A stretch of DNA of 64,000 bases from Guopingia tenuis (lineage in GTDB: Bacteria; Bacillota; Clostridia; Christensenellales; Christensenellaceae). This document shows positions 43,715 to 52,509 of this stretch, piece by piece. The position numbers and the translations under genes are program-made. The stretch spans positions 1 to 64,000 of the forward strand of contig NZ_JACRSS010000006.1 in assembly GCF_014384805.1 (NCBI RefSeq), written 5' to 3'. The notes beneath the pieces were generated by a model. That model made no database searches. It was not told the DNA's origin and was given only the letters and a program-made list of their open reading frames with translations. Position 1 is the stretch's first letter. Each line of letters starts with the position of its first letter.

Positions 43715-43829
43715 TTATCCACACTATCCACAAAAATGTGGAGAAACCCATGGAAACGTCCCCAAAAATGTGGATAAAAAAACGAGTTATCCACATTATC
43801 CACAAATATGCATGCGGAAATGTGAATAA
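43715..43829. promoter_or_regulatory. DnaA-box cluster (seven boxes in 115 bp)
   Basis: Exact matches to TTATNCACA are at 43715-43723, 43787-43795 and 43796-43804 on the plus strand and at 43769-43777 and 43821-43829 on the minus strand. One-mismatch boxes are at 43724-43732 (CTATCCACA, plus) and 43737-43745 (TGTGGAGAA, minus). Two pairs are directly abutting. The stretch is AT-rich and gene-free. This may be a DnaA-binding/titration site or an origin element. dnaA itself is not in the window. Confidence 0.82.
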
Positions 43830-43834
43830 CTCGT
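43776..43834 (-). terminator. Probable spo0A terminator overlapping DnaA boxes
   Basis: Read leftward, ACGAGTTATTCAC (43834-43822) pairs with GTGGATAACTCGT (43794-43782, one mismatch). Seven T follow. The loop is long (27 nt). It begins 46 bases after the spo0A stop and its arms contain two of the DnaA boxes. Confidence 0.65.
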
Positions 43835-43879
43835 CTTTTGGCACCTGTATATAAGTGCATGAATTCTCACATTGAAAGA

Positions 43880-44650
43880 TCAGGCGGTCTGTTCGATGGT
43901 GAGCCTGTCAGCGATCAGGGCGATGAATTCTCCGTTGGTGGGTTTGTCGTTATTGTTATAAATTTTATAGCCGAAGATTTCGTTGAGATTTTCGATGCGC
44001 CCCCGGCTCCAGGCCACCTCGATGGCATGGCGGATGGCGCGTTCCACCTTGCTGGGGGTGGTGCCGAAATGCTGGGCAATGCCGGGATAGAGCTCTTTTG
44101 TGATGGTGTTGATGATCTCGGGGTTGCGGATGGTGATTTTGATTCCCTCCCGGAGGTACTGGTATCCCTTGATATGGGCGGGAATGCCGATGCTTAAAAA
44201 GATACTGGTGATTTTCTCATCCAGAGAACGGCTTTTTACGGCTGGAACGGGAACCTTTGTGGGGACAGAACGCATGTTGAAAAGATCCAGAAGGCGCTTA
44301 TAGAGCAGATCCAGCTCAAAGGGCTTGACCATATAATATTTGGCGCCAAGGCTCAGGGCCCGCTGAATCATCGCCTCGTTGCCCAGGGCAGAGAGGACGA
44401 TGGTTTCGGGCATTTTGCCATATTGCCCGCTGGAGAGCTTTTCCAGAAGGACAAACCCATCCGACTGGGGCATAATCAGGTCGGTAATCAGGGCGGTGGG
44501 CTGGGTCAGCTTGACCATTTCCAGCGCCTCCTGGGCGTTTACGGCAACGCCAACCACTTCGATCTCGGGTTGGCTTGCCATGAAGTCTTTGATGTTTGAG
44601 GATAAGTAGCCGTTATCCTCGGCGATAAGCAATTTGATTTTTTCCTGCAT
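43880..44650 (-). CDS. spo0A: Sporulation master regulator Spo0A
   Basis: The 256-aa response regulator has a receiver domain with D12, phospho-acceptor D57 in ALITDLIMPQ, switch LSALGNE and KPFEL. The Spo0A C-terminal domain includes GTTPSKVERAIRHAIEVAWS, the DNA-recognition helix, almost invariant in spore formers. I chose ATG 44650, nine bases after GGAGG, over an ATG only three bases from it. Controls entry into sporulation. Usually next to spoIVB in Clostridia, but here it stands alone beside veg and the DnaA boxes. Confidence 0.96.
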   Translation of the reverse strand: MQEKIKLLIAEDNGYLSSNIKDFMASQPEIEVVGVAVNAQEALEMVKLTQPTALITDLIMPQSDGFVLLEKLSSGQYGKMPETIVLSALGNEAMIQRALSLGAKYYMVKPFELDLLYKRLLDLFNMRSVPTKVPVPAVKSRSLDEKITSIFLSIGIPAHIKGYQYLREGIKITIRNPEIINTITKELYPGIAQHFGTTPSKVERAIRHAIEVAWSRGRIENLNEIFGYKIYNNNDKPTNGEFIALIADRLTIEQTA

Positions 44651-44729
44651 AGTCATTTTCCTCCGTCGTTTTCCGGCAACAAAAAATCTGTTTTTCATTG
44701 CCAAAAATAGTATATTATGGAATACGATT

Positions 44730-44757
44730 ATTATAGCATACCCCCAGAGAAAAACAA
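44730..44757 (-). promoter_or_regulatory. Promoter of spo0A
   Basis: Minus strand TTGTTT (44752-44757), 16-bp spacer, TATAAT (44730-44735) with an upstream TG (extended -10). Confidence 0.65.
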
Positions 44758-44931
44758 AGTTTCCAGAAAAATATTGCTAAAATATAAAAATTTTGTGAAA
44801 AATTGATGTGTTTGAAGGATTTAACCGATGGGCCACAGGGAAAAGAACTGCGGGAAAAAACTTTTTTTAGGGAACACCCCCATTTCTCGGGGAATTTTGT
44901 TTCCCAGGAAATAGAGCGGGCCGCAAACGAT

Positions 44932-46383
44932 TTACAGACGTTTGCGGCGGAAGATATGCAGGCAGCCGGCCAGAAGAATGAGAAGGGGAAGAAAGACCAT
45001 CCCCACCGAGGCGACGGCCTGCAGAGAGCCGCCTGCGCCCGAGCTATCCTCCTGCACCGAGCGCAGGGGCTGGGCGGGGATGTTGATGTTGGCGTCCGTG
45101 GGGCTGATATATTCCAGGGTATCCAGAATCAGCTGGTCGTTCCCGGCAATCTCCAGGCTGTCGTTGGAGACAAAGGAGGAGGTTCCGAAGAGCACCAGCT
45201 TGGAATCCGCCCGCTCCGCCAGAGCGCCTAAAACAAATGGGCCACTGGGATCGCCATCCTCCCGAAGAAGGTTGGAAAAGCCCTTGATGATGGACTTTGT
45301 ATGGCTGCTTTCCGGCGTTGTGATGAGAGGGCTCAGGGCCACATCCTCATGCTCATCCAGCAGCGAGACCGAGCTGGCATCGCTGAAAACGACGGGATCG
45401 CTGTTTTTTAGGAGTTTTTGGGTGATTATGTGCTTTTGTGCCGTAACAGCGAAATTTGTGGCGCGCAGACCACTGTAGGAAGGGTCGCCGCCCACCACCA
45501 CATCGCTGTTCAGGGCCAGGTTATACCATTTCAAAAGGATATCAAAATAGGGCATATCGTTGGAATAGAGGAAAAGCTGACCCTGGGATTTGGAAAAGAA
45601 GGAATGGTCCATGAGAAAGAGGGCACGCCCGCCCTTGTCGAGAAATTCCCGGATGGCCTCATATTCCTCCTTGGAGAGGTCGGTTTTTGGGGAAACCACC
45701 ACCAGGACATCCATTTGCGGGCTCAGCTTCCGCGCGGCGGCAGAAGAGAGGTTGATGGTTCCCACCTCGTAATTCTGGTTTTCCAGCTGGGCTTTCAGAA
45801 CCGAAAGGGAAGAGAGGGAAGTTTCGTTATGGCCGGAGAGGAAGTTCAGCCGCATGGAGATGCCAGTTTCAATATAATGGATGGCAGAGGTAATTTTTGC
45901 CTCGGCCTTGGTGGCTGTGGGGATATAGGCGTTGCTATAGACAAAAAGGTCGCTCGGGGAAAGGACGCGGAAGCGTTCTCCCGTGCGGTCGGTAATGATG
46001 AGGGAATTGGCGGAAATGCTCTGGTCTGCCGTCTCAAACTGCTGATAGAAGGACTGGGATGTGGCATAGTTGACTTCCTTGACCTCCACCTTGGGGGAAG
46101 CGGCGGCATAGCGGTTCAAAAGAACCGGCAGAGGCGACGTATCCTCGCTGGAGGAAGTGAGGGAATAGATGACGATCTCCTGGTCCAGGTCCTGCAAAAT
46201 TTCCCGGGTGGCGGAAGAAAGGGTATAGATATGGTTGCTGGAGACGTCGATTCCCAGCCCCAGCGCCTTTTCCAGCACGCCGGCGGCGATGTTCAGGGCC
46301 AGAATGGCGCAGAGAATGACGCCCAGAAGCAGGTTGCCGGATACGGAGTATGAAATTTTTCTGGCATGGCGTTTTGGACTCAA
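44932..46383 (-). CDS. GldG-like ABC-associated membrane protein
   Basis: The 483-aa protein has an N-terminal membrane helix (GNLLLGVILCAILALNIAAG), a large extracytoplasmic domain of the GldG/DUF4350 type (SSNHIYTLSSATREILQDLD, FLSGHNE, LDKGGRALFLMDHSF) and a C-terminal helix. It starts at TTG overlapping the preceding stop. GldG works with GldA and GldF as an ABC complex; in Firmicutes such complexes have no known role in gliding and may handle cell-surface components. A 10-bp hairpin (GCCGCAAACG/CGTTTGCGGC, 44920-44948) spans its end. Confidence 0.85.
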   Translation of the reverse strand: MSPKRHARKISYSVSGNLLLGVILCAILALNIAAGVLEKALGLGIDVSSNHIYTLSSATREILQDLDQEIVIYSLTSSSEDTSPLPVLLNRYAAASPKVEVKEVNYATSQSFYQQFETADQSISANSLIITDRTGERFRVLSPSDLFVYSNAYIPTATKAEAKITSAIHYIETGISMRLNFLSGHNETSLSSLSVLKAQLENQNYEVGTINLSSAAARKLSPQMDVLVVVSPKTDLSKEEYEAIREFLDKGGRALFLMDHSFFSKSQGQLFLYSNDMPYFDILLKWYNLALNSDVVVGGDPSYSGLRATNFAVTAQKHIITQKLLKNSDPVVFSDASSVSLLDEHEDVALSPLITTPESSHTKSIIKGFSNLLREDGDPSGPFVLGALAERADSKLVLFGTSSFVSNDSLEIAGNDQLILDTLEYISPTDANINIPAQPLRSVQEDSSGAGGSLQAVASVGMVFLPLLILLAGCLHIFRRKRL

Positions 46384-47090
46384 ACCTTATTCTCCCTATG
46401 AAGACTGATAGACTTACAGGTAAACAGGACAAAGACCGCCGCGAAGGACAGCATATATAAGATGGAGGAGAGGCGCAGAAAGCCATATTGAAACTCCTCC
46501 AGCCGTCCAAACAGCGAAAAGACGGAGAGCAGCGAATGCAGCGCCGGATTGGCCACATTGGGCAGGATGGAATCCGTCATCCAGAGGATGATAAGGCAGA
46601 TGGCGGTCACCAGCCCGGCCCGCAGGGGATGGGCAGACAGCGAGGAGATAAACACCCCGAGGGAAATGACCGCCAGCCCAAAGAGGGCAAAGCCCAGATA
46701 GCTCACGAGAACTTCTCCCGCACTCACATTTCCCCCGGCAAACACCAGAAGGGGAAAGATGGCCGTCAAGGCCAGGGAGAGGAGAAAGACCGTATAGCAG
46801 GCCAGCAGCTTGGCCGTCACCAGGGAAACGATGGGGAGCGGGCCGGTGAGCAGCAGCTTATCCGTCCCGATCTGCTGTTCCCGCGCCATGGAGCGCATGG
46901 TCAAAAAAGGAAACAGCAGCACCATGAGCACGCTGGTATTGGCGAAAATCTCCGTTACCTCGGATGTGTTCTGGGCAAGGACGAAACGGGTGAAATAGGA
47001 GCCGCCGAAAAAGAGAAAGACGGCCAGAAACATATAGGACGAGGCGCTTGCAAAATGAGAGCGCAGGTCTTTTCGGTATACGGCGCGCAT
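46380..47090 (-). CDS. ABC-2-type permease, GldF-like
   Basis: The 236-aa protein has six membrane segments and opens with YRKDLRSHFASASSYMFLAV, the pattern of GldF/NosY-type permeases. LLTGPLPIVSLVTAKLLACY is the conserved coupling region. It lies between the ATPase and the GldG-like gene and is coupled to both. Confidence 0.88.
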   Translation of the reverse strand: MRAVYRKDLRSHFASASSYMFLAVFLFFGGSYFTRFVLAQNTSEVTEIFANTSVLMVLLFPFLTMRSMAREQQIGTDKLLLTGPLPIVSLVTAKLLACYTVFLLSLALTAIFPLLVFAGGNVSAGEVLVSYLGFALFGLAVISLGVFISSLSAHPLRAGLVTAICLIILWMTDSILPNVANPALHSLLSVFSLFGRLEEFQYGFLRLSSILYMLSFAAVFVLFTCKSISLHRENKV

Positions 47091-47093
47091 CTG

Positions 47094-48041
47094 TCAGTCC
47101 CCCCCCTGTATTTTTCCGGTGAGCTGGAGGAAGATTTCCTCCAGGGACACGTTCAGATACTTCATCTCCAGGATGGGAATGTTCTCCCGGGCGCAGGCCG
47201 CCCAGACCTGCGGCCGCAGGTCGGTATCCACGCCGGATTCCAAAATAACATCCAGCGCGCCCTCCTCCAGGCCGGGCTGGGCGCTGACATCCTCAACACT
47301 CTCCATGGAAGAGAGAATCCGGCGCAGTTGGTCCAGCGTCGCATGGAGGGAGAGCTTGAGCCGGTTTTTATCCCCGGCCAGCGCACGCAGGTTGGCGATG
47401 GAGTCGTTGGCGATGAGCTTGCCGCCGTTGAGCACCAGGACATGCTGGCAGAGCTCCAGCACTTCCGCAAGATAGCTTGAGAAGATGACCATGGTGCGGT
47501 CCTGCCGCAGGGATTTCAAAATTTCCCGGATCTCCCGGGTATCCGCGGGGGATAGCCCGGCGGTGGGCTGATCCAGCAGAAGGATGGGGGGATCGTTGAT
47601 GAGTGCGCCGGCGATGCCGATGCGGCGGATCACGCCCCGGTCGAGATTGAGGATCAGATGGGGCAGATATTCCGAAATTCCCATGATATCCGAAACCCAG
47701 GCGATGCGCCCGGGAACCTGCCGGCGGGGCAGACGGTGCAGCCGGGAGAGAAAATCCAGATATTCCCGGACAGTCATGTCATAGTAAATGGGGTTGTTGG
47801 CGGGCAGATAGCCGATGGCGGCCTTGGCCCGGCGGGGATGCCGCTCGATGTCATATCCGTTGATGGAGACACTGCCGCCGCTGCTGGCGGTATAGCCGGC
47901 GAGAATGTTGGCAATCGTGCTCTTGCCGCAGCCCGGCCGCCCCAGCACGCCGGTAATCTGCCCGTCCGGAATGGTAAAGGAAACGTCGTTGACTGCGACG
48001 GACGCGCCGAAATTCTTATAGAGCATTTTGGCTTCGATCAT
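47094..48041 (-). CDS. ABC ATPase, GldA-like, with altered catalytic motifs
   Basis: The 315-aa protein has Walker A GRPGCGKS (34-41) and a CcmA/GldA-like body with a C-terminal regulatory extension. The signature region reads LDRGVIRRIGIAGALINDPP rather than LSGGQ-type. Walker B reads ILLLDQPTAGLSP with Gln (Q158) where the catalytic Glu is expected. The switch position reads VIFSSYLAEV, with Tyr in place of His. ATP binding should be kept but hydrolysis is probably slow or absent. It is the only ATPase of this operon. Confidence 0.88.
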   Translation of the reverse strand: MIEAKMLYKNFGASVAVNDVSFTIPDGQITGVLGRPGCGKSTIANILAGYTASSGGSVSINGYDIERHPRRAKAAIGYLPANNPIYYDMTVREYLDFLSRLHRLPRRQVPGRIAWVSDIMGISEYLPHLILNLDRGVIRRIGIAGALINDPPILLLDQPTAGLSPADTREIREILKSLRQDRTMVIFSSYLAEVLELCQHVLVLNGGKLIANDSIANLRALAGDKNRLKLSLHATLDQLRRILSSMESVEDVSAQPGLEEGALDVILESGVDTDLRPQVWAACARENIPILEMKYLNVSLEEIFLQLTGKIQGGD

Positions 48042-48244
48042 GCGCTTTTCCTCCCTTCCGGCGGCCTTTTGCGGCCCCTTTGATTCATTAAAAATTATAG
48101 CAAAGGCAAAATGTATTTACTGTAAATAAATTATGAACAAAGAAATAGCAAAAGAAAAGGGGATTTAGTCATTTTTTTCCGGATTTCTCTATAAACATAA
48201 CTAGAATGGCTAAAGACTCTTAAAAAGACCTTGGAGGGAAGAAT

Positions 48245-49765
48245 ATGAGCATGTTGAAACAGGAGATTATCACCGAGAACAGCCGCTGGATGACGGACTG
48301 CCAGGCACTCATCGAGGGAACCCTCAAGCTCCCTGAGGGGCTGGAGGAGATTTCCGGGATTCTGGAGATCGCCGGCCTGGCGGAGCTGGGGGAGATCCGC
48401 GCCGGAGAAGGGCGCATCGATCTGGACGGGACGGCCCGGTTCAGCATCTTATATATGGATAAAAAAGGGGAGATTGGCTGCTTCGATTCGGAATGCCGCC
48501 TGGCCCACGGCGTGGAAGAAGAGGGCATCACGCCGGATATGCAGGTGCTGGGGGAGATCCGCGTGGGGGATGTGACGGGAAAGCTCATCGACGGCACATC
48601 CATTGCCATCCGGGCCGAACTGAATATCAACCTGTATGCCCTGGGCAACGAGGAATTTGAGCTGCTGGAGGCATATAACACGGATAAAAATGTGGAAATC
48701 AAGGAGCAGGTGCAGAAGCTGCCCTATATCCGGACGGCCAAATGCGTCCAGTCCTATGTCAAGGATGAGCTGCGGGTACCCCAGAGCATGCCTCCCGTCC
48801 GACAGGTGCTGCTCTCTCGCGGCTATGCCGTGGCAAAAAATATTCATAAAGAAGAGGACAAAATTGTAGTGGAGGGCGACCTTCGGGTGTTTATCGTGTA
48901 TCTGAGCCCGGATAAAAACGCGCCGCTGCAATATATGAGCGAAACCCTGCCCTTTGGCGAGATCATCAACGACGCCGGCTGCACGGAGGATTCTCCCATC
49001 TTTGTGACGGCCAACCTGGAGCGGCTGGTGGTGGATACCCAGGAGGAAAACCCGGATCTTTTGGAGGTTTCCGCCGTCATCCGCATTTGCAGCCTTTGCT
49101 TTGGGGAAAAGGAGACGTATCTGGTGGAGGACCTGTATGACCGGCAGCACGAATGTAAGCTGACCTGGCTGCCCATGCAGACCTGCCGCCGCCGGCAGCT
49201 GGAGGGGCAGAAGAAGGTGGTCCGCATGGGGATCACCGTGCCGGACAGCGCGCCGGAGGTGGCTCGGGTGCTCTATTCCTGCGCTATGCCCGAGATCCTC
49301 TCGGTGACGCCGGGAAGGGACCGGGCGGCCGTGGAGGGTGTGATGCGCTATCTGCTCTGCTATACTACGGCGGATGCGGGCATCAAGAGCCTGCAGGCCT
49401 CCGTGCCATTTACCACGGATCTGAGCCTACCCGGAGTCGGCGAAAATTCGGATGTGCATGTGGAAGCGTTTGCGGAATATGCCGTTGTGGAAGGCTCCGG
49501 CAGGGAGCTGGAGGCCCGCTGCTGCATGGAAATTTGCGCCTATGAGACGGTTTGCACCAGCTTCCGGGCGGTGGCGGATGCGGAGATGGGCGCCGAACTT
49601 CCGGTGGCGGCGCCGGGGATCGTGGTGTATTTTGCGGGCGGCGGAGAGAGCCTTTGGGATATCGCCAAGAAATTCCGGGTGCGTACGGACGCATTTGCCG
49701 GGGAGTGGGAGGACGACGGACAGCCGCTGGAGCAGGGCACAAAGCTGGTTCTCATCCGGAGCTGA
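48245..49765 (+). CDS. SipL-like spore coat morphogenetic protein (DUF3794 repeats + LysM)
   Basis: The 506-aa soluble protein contains repeated DUF3794-type beta domains (for example VEIKEQVQKLPYIRTAKCVQ) and a C-terminal LysM-like domain (GGGESLWDIAKKFRVRTDAF). This architecture is that of C. difficile SipL, which binds SpoIVA and anchors the coat to the forespore. TTGGAGGG precedes the ATG. Upstream, TCATTTT and TATAAAC spaced about 14 bases apart loosely resemble a sigma-E promoter; that is a weak call. Confidence 0.85.
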   Translation: MSMLKQEIITENSRWMTDCQALIEGTLKLPEGLEEISGILEIAGLAELGEIRAGEGRIDLDGTARFSILYMDKKGEIGCFDSECRLAHGVEEEGITPDMQVLGEIRVGDVTGKLIDGTSIAIRAELNINLYALGNEEFELLEAYNTDKNVEIKEQVQKLPYIRTAKCVQSYVKDELRVPQSMPPVRQVLLSRGYAVAKNIHKEEDKIVVEGDLRVFIVYLSPDKNAPLQYMSETLPFGEIINDAGCTEDSPIFVTANLERLVVDTQEENPDLLEVSAVIRICSLCFGEKETYLVEDLYDRQHECKLTWLPMQTCRRRQLEGQKKVVRMGITVPDSAPEVARVLYSCAMPEILSVTPGRDRAAVEGVMRYLLCYTTADAGIKSLQASVPFTTDLSLPGVGENSDVHVEAFAEYAVVEGSGRELEARCCMEICAYETVCTSFRAVADAEMGAELPVAAPGIVVYFAGGGESLWDIAKKFRVRTDAFAGEWEDDGQPLEQGTKLVLIRS

Positions 49766-49772
49766 AGACAAT

Positions 49773-49795
49773 GGGGGCATACAGCCCCCTTTTTT
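49773..49795 (+). terminator. Terminator of the sipL-like gene
   Basis: GGGGGC / GCCCCC stem, loop ATACA, then six T. Confidence 0.92.
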
Positions 49796-50213
49796 ATGGA
49801 GAGCAGGGCGCCGCTGCATGGATGGATCGGGGCCGGAAAAGGATTGCGGTATGGTAAGGGCCGGGAGGCTCGTCTGGAGAGGAAAAGCCACATCATCATT
49901 GGAGAAAACCGGAAAAATGGACAGAATATAGGAGAGGCTTCGCAAACGGAGGAGCAAGAGGATGTAAAAGGCTGCACGTTTTTGGAACACCATAGGACAA
50001 AGGGGAAGGATAAAATCGCAAAAATACGAGAAATATGAAAAAAACGGGAAAAAATTTCTGAAAAAATAGAGATAAAATGAAAAAAAGGCGGAAATGCCCG
50101 GAAGAGCAGGATAAATATAGGGATTCCGCCTATACGTTTTGACGAACTACTGCTATAATACAAGTGATATTAAGAAGAGATAAAGATAGAAGAAGGCTTG
50201 AGAGTTAACAGAG
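49796..50213. other. Gene-free leader region of ktrB
   Basis: Purine-rich, no gene seen. An extended -10 TGCTATAAT lies at 50151-50159, about 55 bases before ktrB, with no good -35. I looked for a c-di-AMP (ydaO-type) riboswitch, which often precedes K+ transporter genes, and did not recognise one. Confidence 0.5.
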
Positions 50214-51575
50214 ATGAATAAGTTCCATATCACATTGCGTCCTGTACAAAAAATTGCTTTGGCTTTTTTGGCAATTATGTTGCTTGGCGGGTTTATTCTC
50301 GCCATGCCTTTTTGCTGGAACGAGGGATATGAGGTGAGCCTGGTAGACGCCATGTTCTCCTCTTTTTCTGCTGTCTGTGTGACTGGGCTTGCGGCTGTGG
50401 AAATCGGGTTGGTTTTCAACATGACCGGCCAGCTGGTCATGCTGGCGCTCATTCAAATCGGCGGCCTGGGAATCATGACGGCGACTTCCCTTATCTTTAT
50501 GGCGTTGGGGAAGCGATTTTCCCTGTCAGACCGGCTGACTATGCAGGAATCGTTAAATGAAGATAAGCTGCAGGGGGTTGTGCGGATGACGCGCAGCGCC
50601 ACGTTTCTTACCTTTGGCTGCGAACTGGCGGGGGCGGCGCTGCTGTCCATCCGCTTTATCCCGGAATTTGGATGGGCCAAAGGGATATACTACAGTGTGT
50701 TTCACGCGGTTTCCGCGTTCTGTAACGCGGGATTTGACGTTTTCGGCAAGGGGACAAACTTCATGCCCTATGCTCAGGATCCGCTGGTGCTCATCACCAT
50801 TATGGCTCTGATCGTCGTGGGCGGTCTGGGGTTCCTGGTGGTGTTGGAAAGCGGGCGCTGGGCGATGCACGGCTTTCGGGGGCGGCTTTCCCTGCAGGCC
50901 AAGGTGGTTTTAATAGCGACGCTGTTCCTGATCGTTGCGGGGACCGTGATTATCTGCGTGGTGGAATGGAACAATCCGGAGACGCTGGGAATCCCGTCCT
51001 TCAGCGCCGGAGATAAGATCCTGAACGGTGCTTTTCAGTCGGTGACGACGCGCACGGCGGGATTTTCCTCCTTCCGGCAGGGCGGGATGCATTCGGTGTC
51101 GGCGCTGGTGACGATCCTGCTGATGTTCATCGGCGCGTCCCCGGCGGGAACCGGCGGCGGCGTCAAGACGACGACCTGCGTTGTCATGCTGAGCCTGCTG
51201 GTGGCGATCATCCGTGGGCGGGAGGATGTGACCATACTCCGGCGGCGCATCAACTGGCAGACGGTTCTCCGCTCCATTGCCATCATTCTGTTAGGCATGA
51301 TTTTTGTCGGCGTAATGACGTTTATTGTGACGACGCTGGAATCCAATCGGTTTGACACCTCGCGGATTCTTTTCGAGGTGGTTTCGGCCTTTGGAACCGT
51401 GGGCCTGAGCCAGGAGTTGACGCCGCTTCTCTGCCCGGCCAGCAAGGTCGCCATCATTTGCTGCATGTATGCGGGAAGAGTGGGACTTATAACGGTTATG
51501 ACGGCCATCAGCATGCGGATGGCCAAGGGAAATGGAAAAATCCGGTATGCGGAAGAGCGCATTATGGTTGGATAA
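50214..51575 (+). CDS. ktrB: K+ uptake channel subunit KtrB/TrkH
   Basis: The 453-aa membrane protein has four pore-loop repeats with selectivity Gly in VCVTGLAAVE, SAFCNAGFDVFG, VTTRTAGFSSF and FGTVGLSQELTP. The intramembrane-loop motif ASPAGTGGGVKTTT is KtrB-specific. It moves K+ (often with Na+) into the cell and is gated by KtrA, encoded 15 bases downstream. Confidence 0.95.
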   Translation: MNKFHITLRPVQKIALAFLAIMLLGGFILAMPFCWNEGYEVSLVDAMFSSFSAVCVTGLAAVEIGLVFNMTGQLVMLALIQIGGLGIMTATSLIFMALGKRFSLSDRLTMQESLNEDKLQGVVRMTRSATFLTFGCELAGAALLSIRFIPEFGWAKGIYYSVFHAVSAFCNAGFDVFGKGTNFMPYAQDPLVLITIMALIVVGGLGFLVVLESGRWAMHGFRGRLSLQAKVVLIATLFLIVAGTVIICVVEWNNPETLGIPSFSAGDKILNGAFQSVTTRTAGFSSFRQGGMHSVSALVTILLMFIGASPAGTGGGVKTTTCVVMLSLLVAIIRGREDVTILRRRINWQTVLRSIAIILLGMIFVGVMTFIVTTLESNRFDTSRILFEVVSAFGTVGLSQELTPLLCPASKVAIICCMYAGRVGLITVMTAISMRMAKGNGKIRYAEERIMVG

Positions 51576-51590
51576 AGGAGAAGGAAAGCA

Positions 51591-52241
51591 ATGAAAAAAC
51601 AGTTTGCCATCATTGGCCTTGGGCGGTTTGGCGCATCCATTGGAGAAGAACTGATGAAAATGGGACATCAGGTGCTGGCCATCGAGAAGGACGGCGAAAA
51701 GGTGGACTCTCTGGCGCGGCAGTTTACCCATTGCGTTCAAGCGGATGGGACGGACGAGGACAGTCTGCGGGATCTGGGCCTGCGCAACTTGGATGGTGTC
51801 ATTATCGCCATAAGTCAGATCGAATCCAGCATTCTGATGACGATGCACTTGAAGGACCTGGGAGTTCCATTTGTCTGCGCGAAGTCCCACAGCGATATGC
51901 ACACCAAGCTGCTCTATAAAGTGGGGGCCGATCGGGTGGTATTTCCGGAACGGGATATGGGAATCCGGCTGGCGCACAGCCTGGCGCTTTCCAACATTTT
52001 TGAGGTGATCGAGCTTTCCAAGCAGTGCAGCATCATTGAAATTGCAGTTTTGGATCAGTGGATTGGAAAGAGCTTAAAGGAGCTGGATCTGCGCAAACAT
52101 ATGGGCATTAACATCGTCGGCATCAAAACCGGGGAGGAGGAAGTGGAATTGACGCCCAACCCGGACCGCCCGCTGCAGCGGGGCCAAACCTTGATTATCG
52201 TTGGAAAGGATACCGCCATCGCGAAATTGACCGAGAAATAA
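51591..52241 (+). CDS. ktrA: K+ uptake regulatory subunit KtrA
   Basis: The 216-aa cytoplasmic protein has an RCK_N Rossmann fold (FAIIGLGRFGASIG, nucleotide-binding) and an RCK_C domain (~residues 135-216), the usual c-di-AMP site in Firmicutes. It forms an octameric ring under KtrB. AAAGGAGAAGG precedes the ATG. Confidence 0.95.
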   Translation: MKKQFAIIGLGRFGASIGEELMKMGHQVLAIEKDGEKVDSLARQFTHCVQADGTDEDSLRDLGLRNLDGVIIAISQIESSILMTMHLKDLGVPFVCAKSHSDMHTKLLYKVGADRVVFPERDMGIRLAHSLALSNIFEVIELSKQCSIIEIAVLDQWIGKSLKELDLRKHMGINIVGIKTGEEEVELTPNPDRPLQRGQTLIIVGKDTAIAKLTEK

Positions 52242-52279
52242 AAATGGCAGGTCGGGGCAAAATAATCTTTAAAAAGGCT

Positions 52280-52308
52280 TGATTTGGCGCGGAATATCTG
52301 CTATAATA
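52280..52308 (+). promoter_or_regulatory. Promoter of tRNA-Ser
   Basis: TTGATT (52280-52285), 17-bp spacer, TATAAT (52303-52308), preceded by TGC at the extended -10. Confidence 0.8.
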
Positions 52309-52365
52309 ATCCACGCCGCAATGCGGTTGTATGCTATTTTGGCAAAAAACAGAATCAAATGGTTT

Positions 52366-52456
52366 GGAGAGATGGCTGAGTGGCTGAAGGCGCACGACTG
52401 GAAATCGTGTTTACGTTGATAGCGTAACCAGGGTTCAAATCCCTGTCTCTCCGCCA
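52366..52456 (+). tRNA. tRNA-Ser (anticodon GGA)
   Basis: The 91-nt class II tRNA has acceptor GGAGAGA/TCTCTCC, anticodon stem CACGA/TCGTG with anticodon GGA at 52400-52402, a long variable arm, T-arm GGGTTCAAATCCC and encoded CCA. Confidence 0.97.
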
Positions 52457-52460
52457 GCAA

Positions 52461-52495
52461 AAGAGCCCGGAATTAACATATTCCTGGGCTTTTTT
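52461..52495 (+). terminator. Terminator of tRNA-Ser
   Basis: AGCCCGGAAT pairs with ATTCC-T-GGGCT (one bulge), followed by five more T. Confidence 0.8.
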
Positions 52496-52509
52496 GTATA
52501 CCCTTTTAC

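Noticed and set aside
49796..50213. c-di-AMP (ydaO) riboswitch before ktrB
   Set aside because: The conserved motifs of that riboswitch could not be found in the leader.
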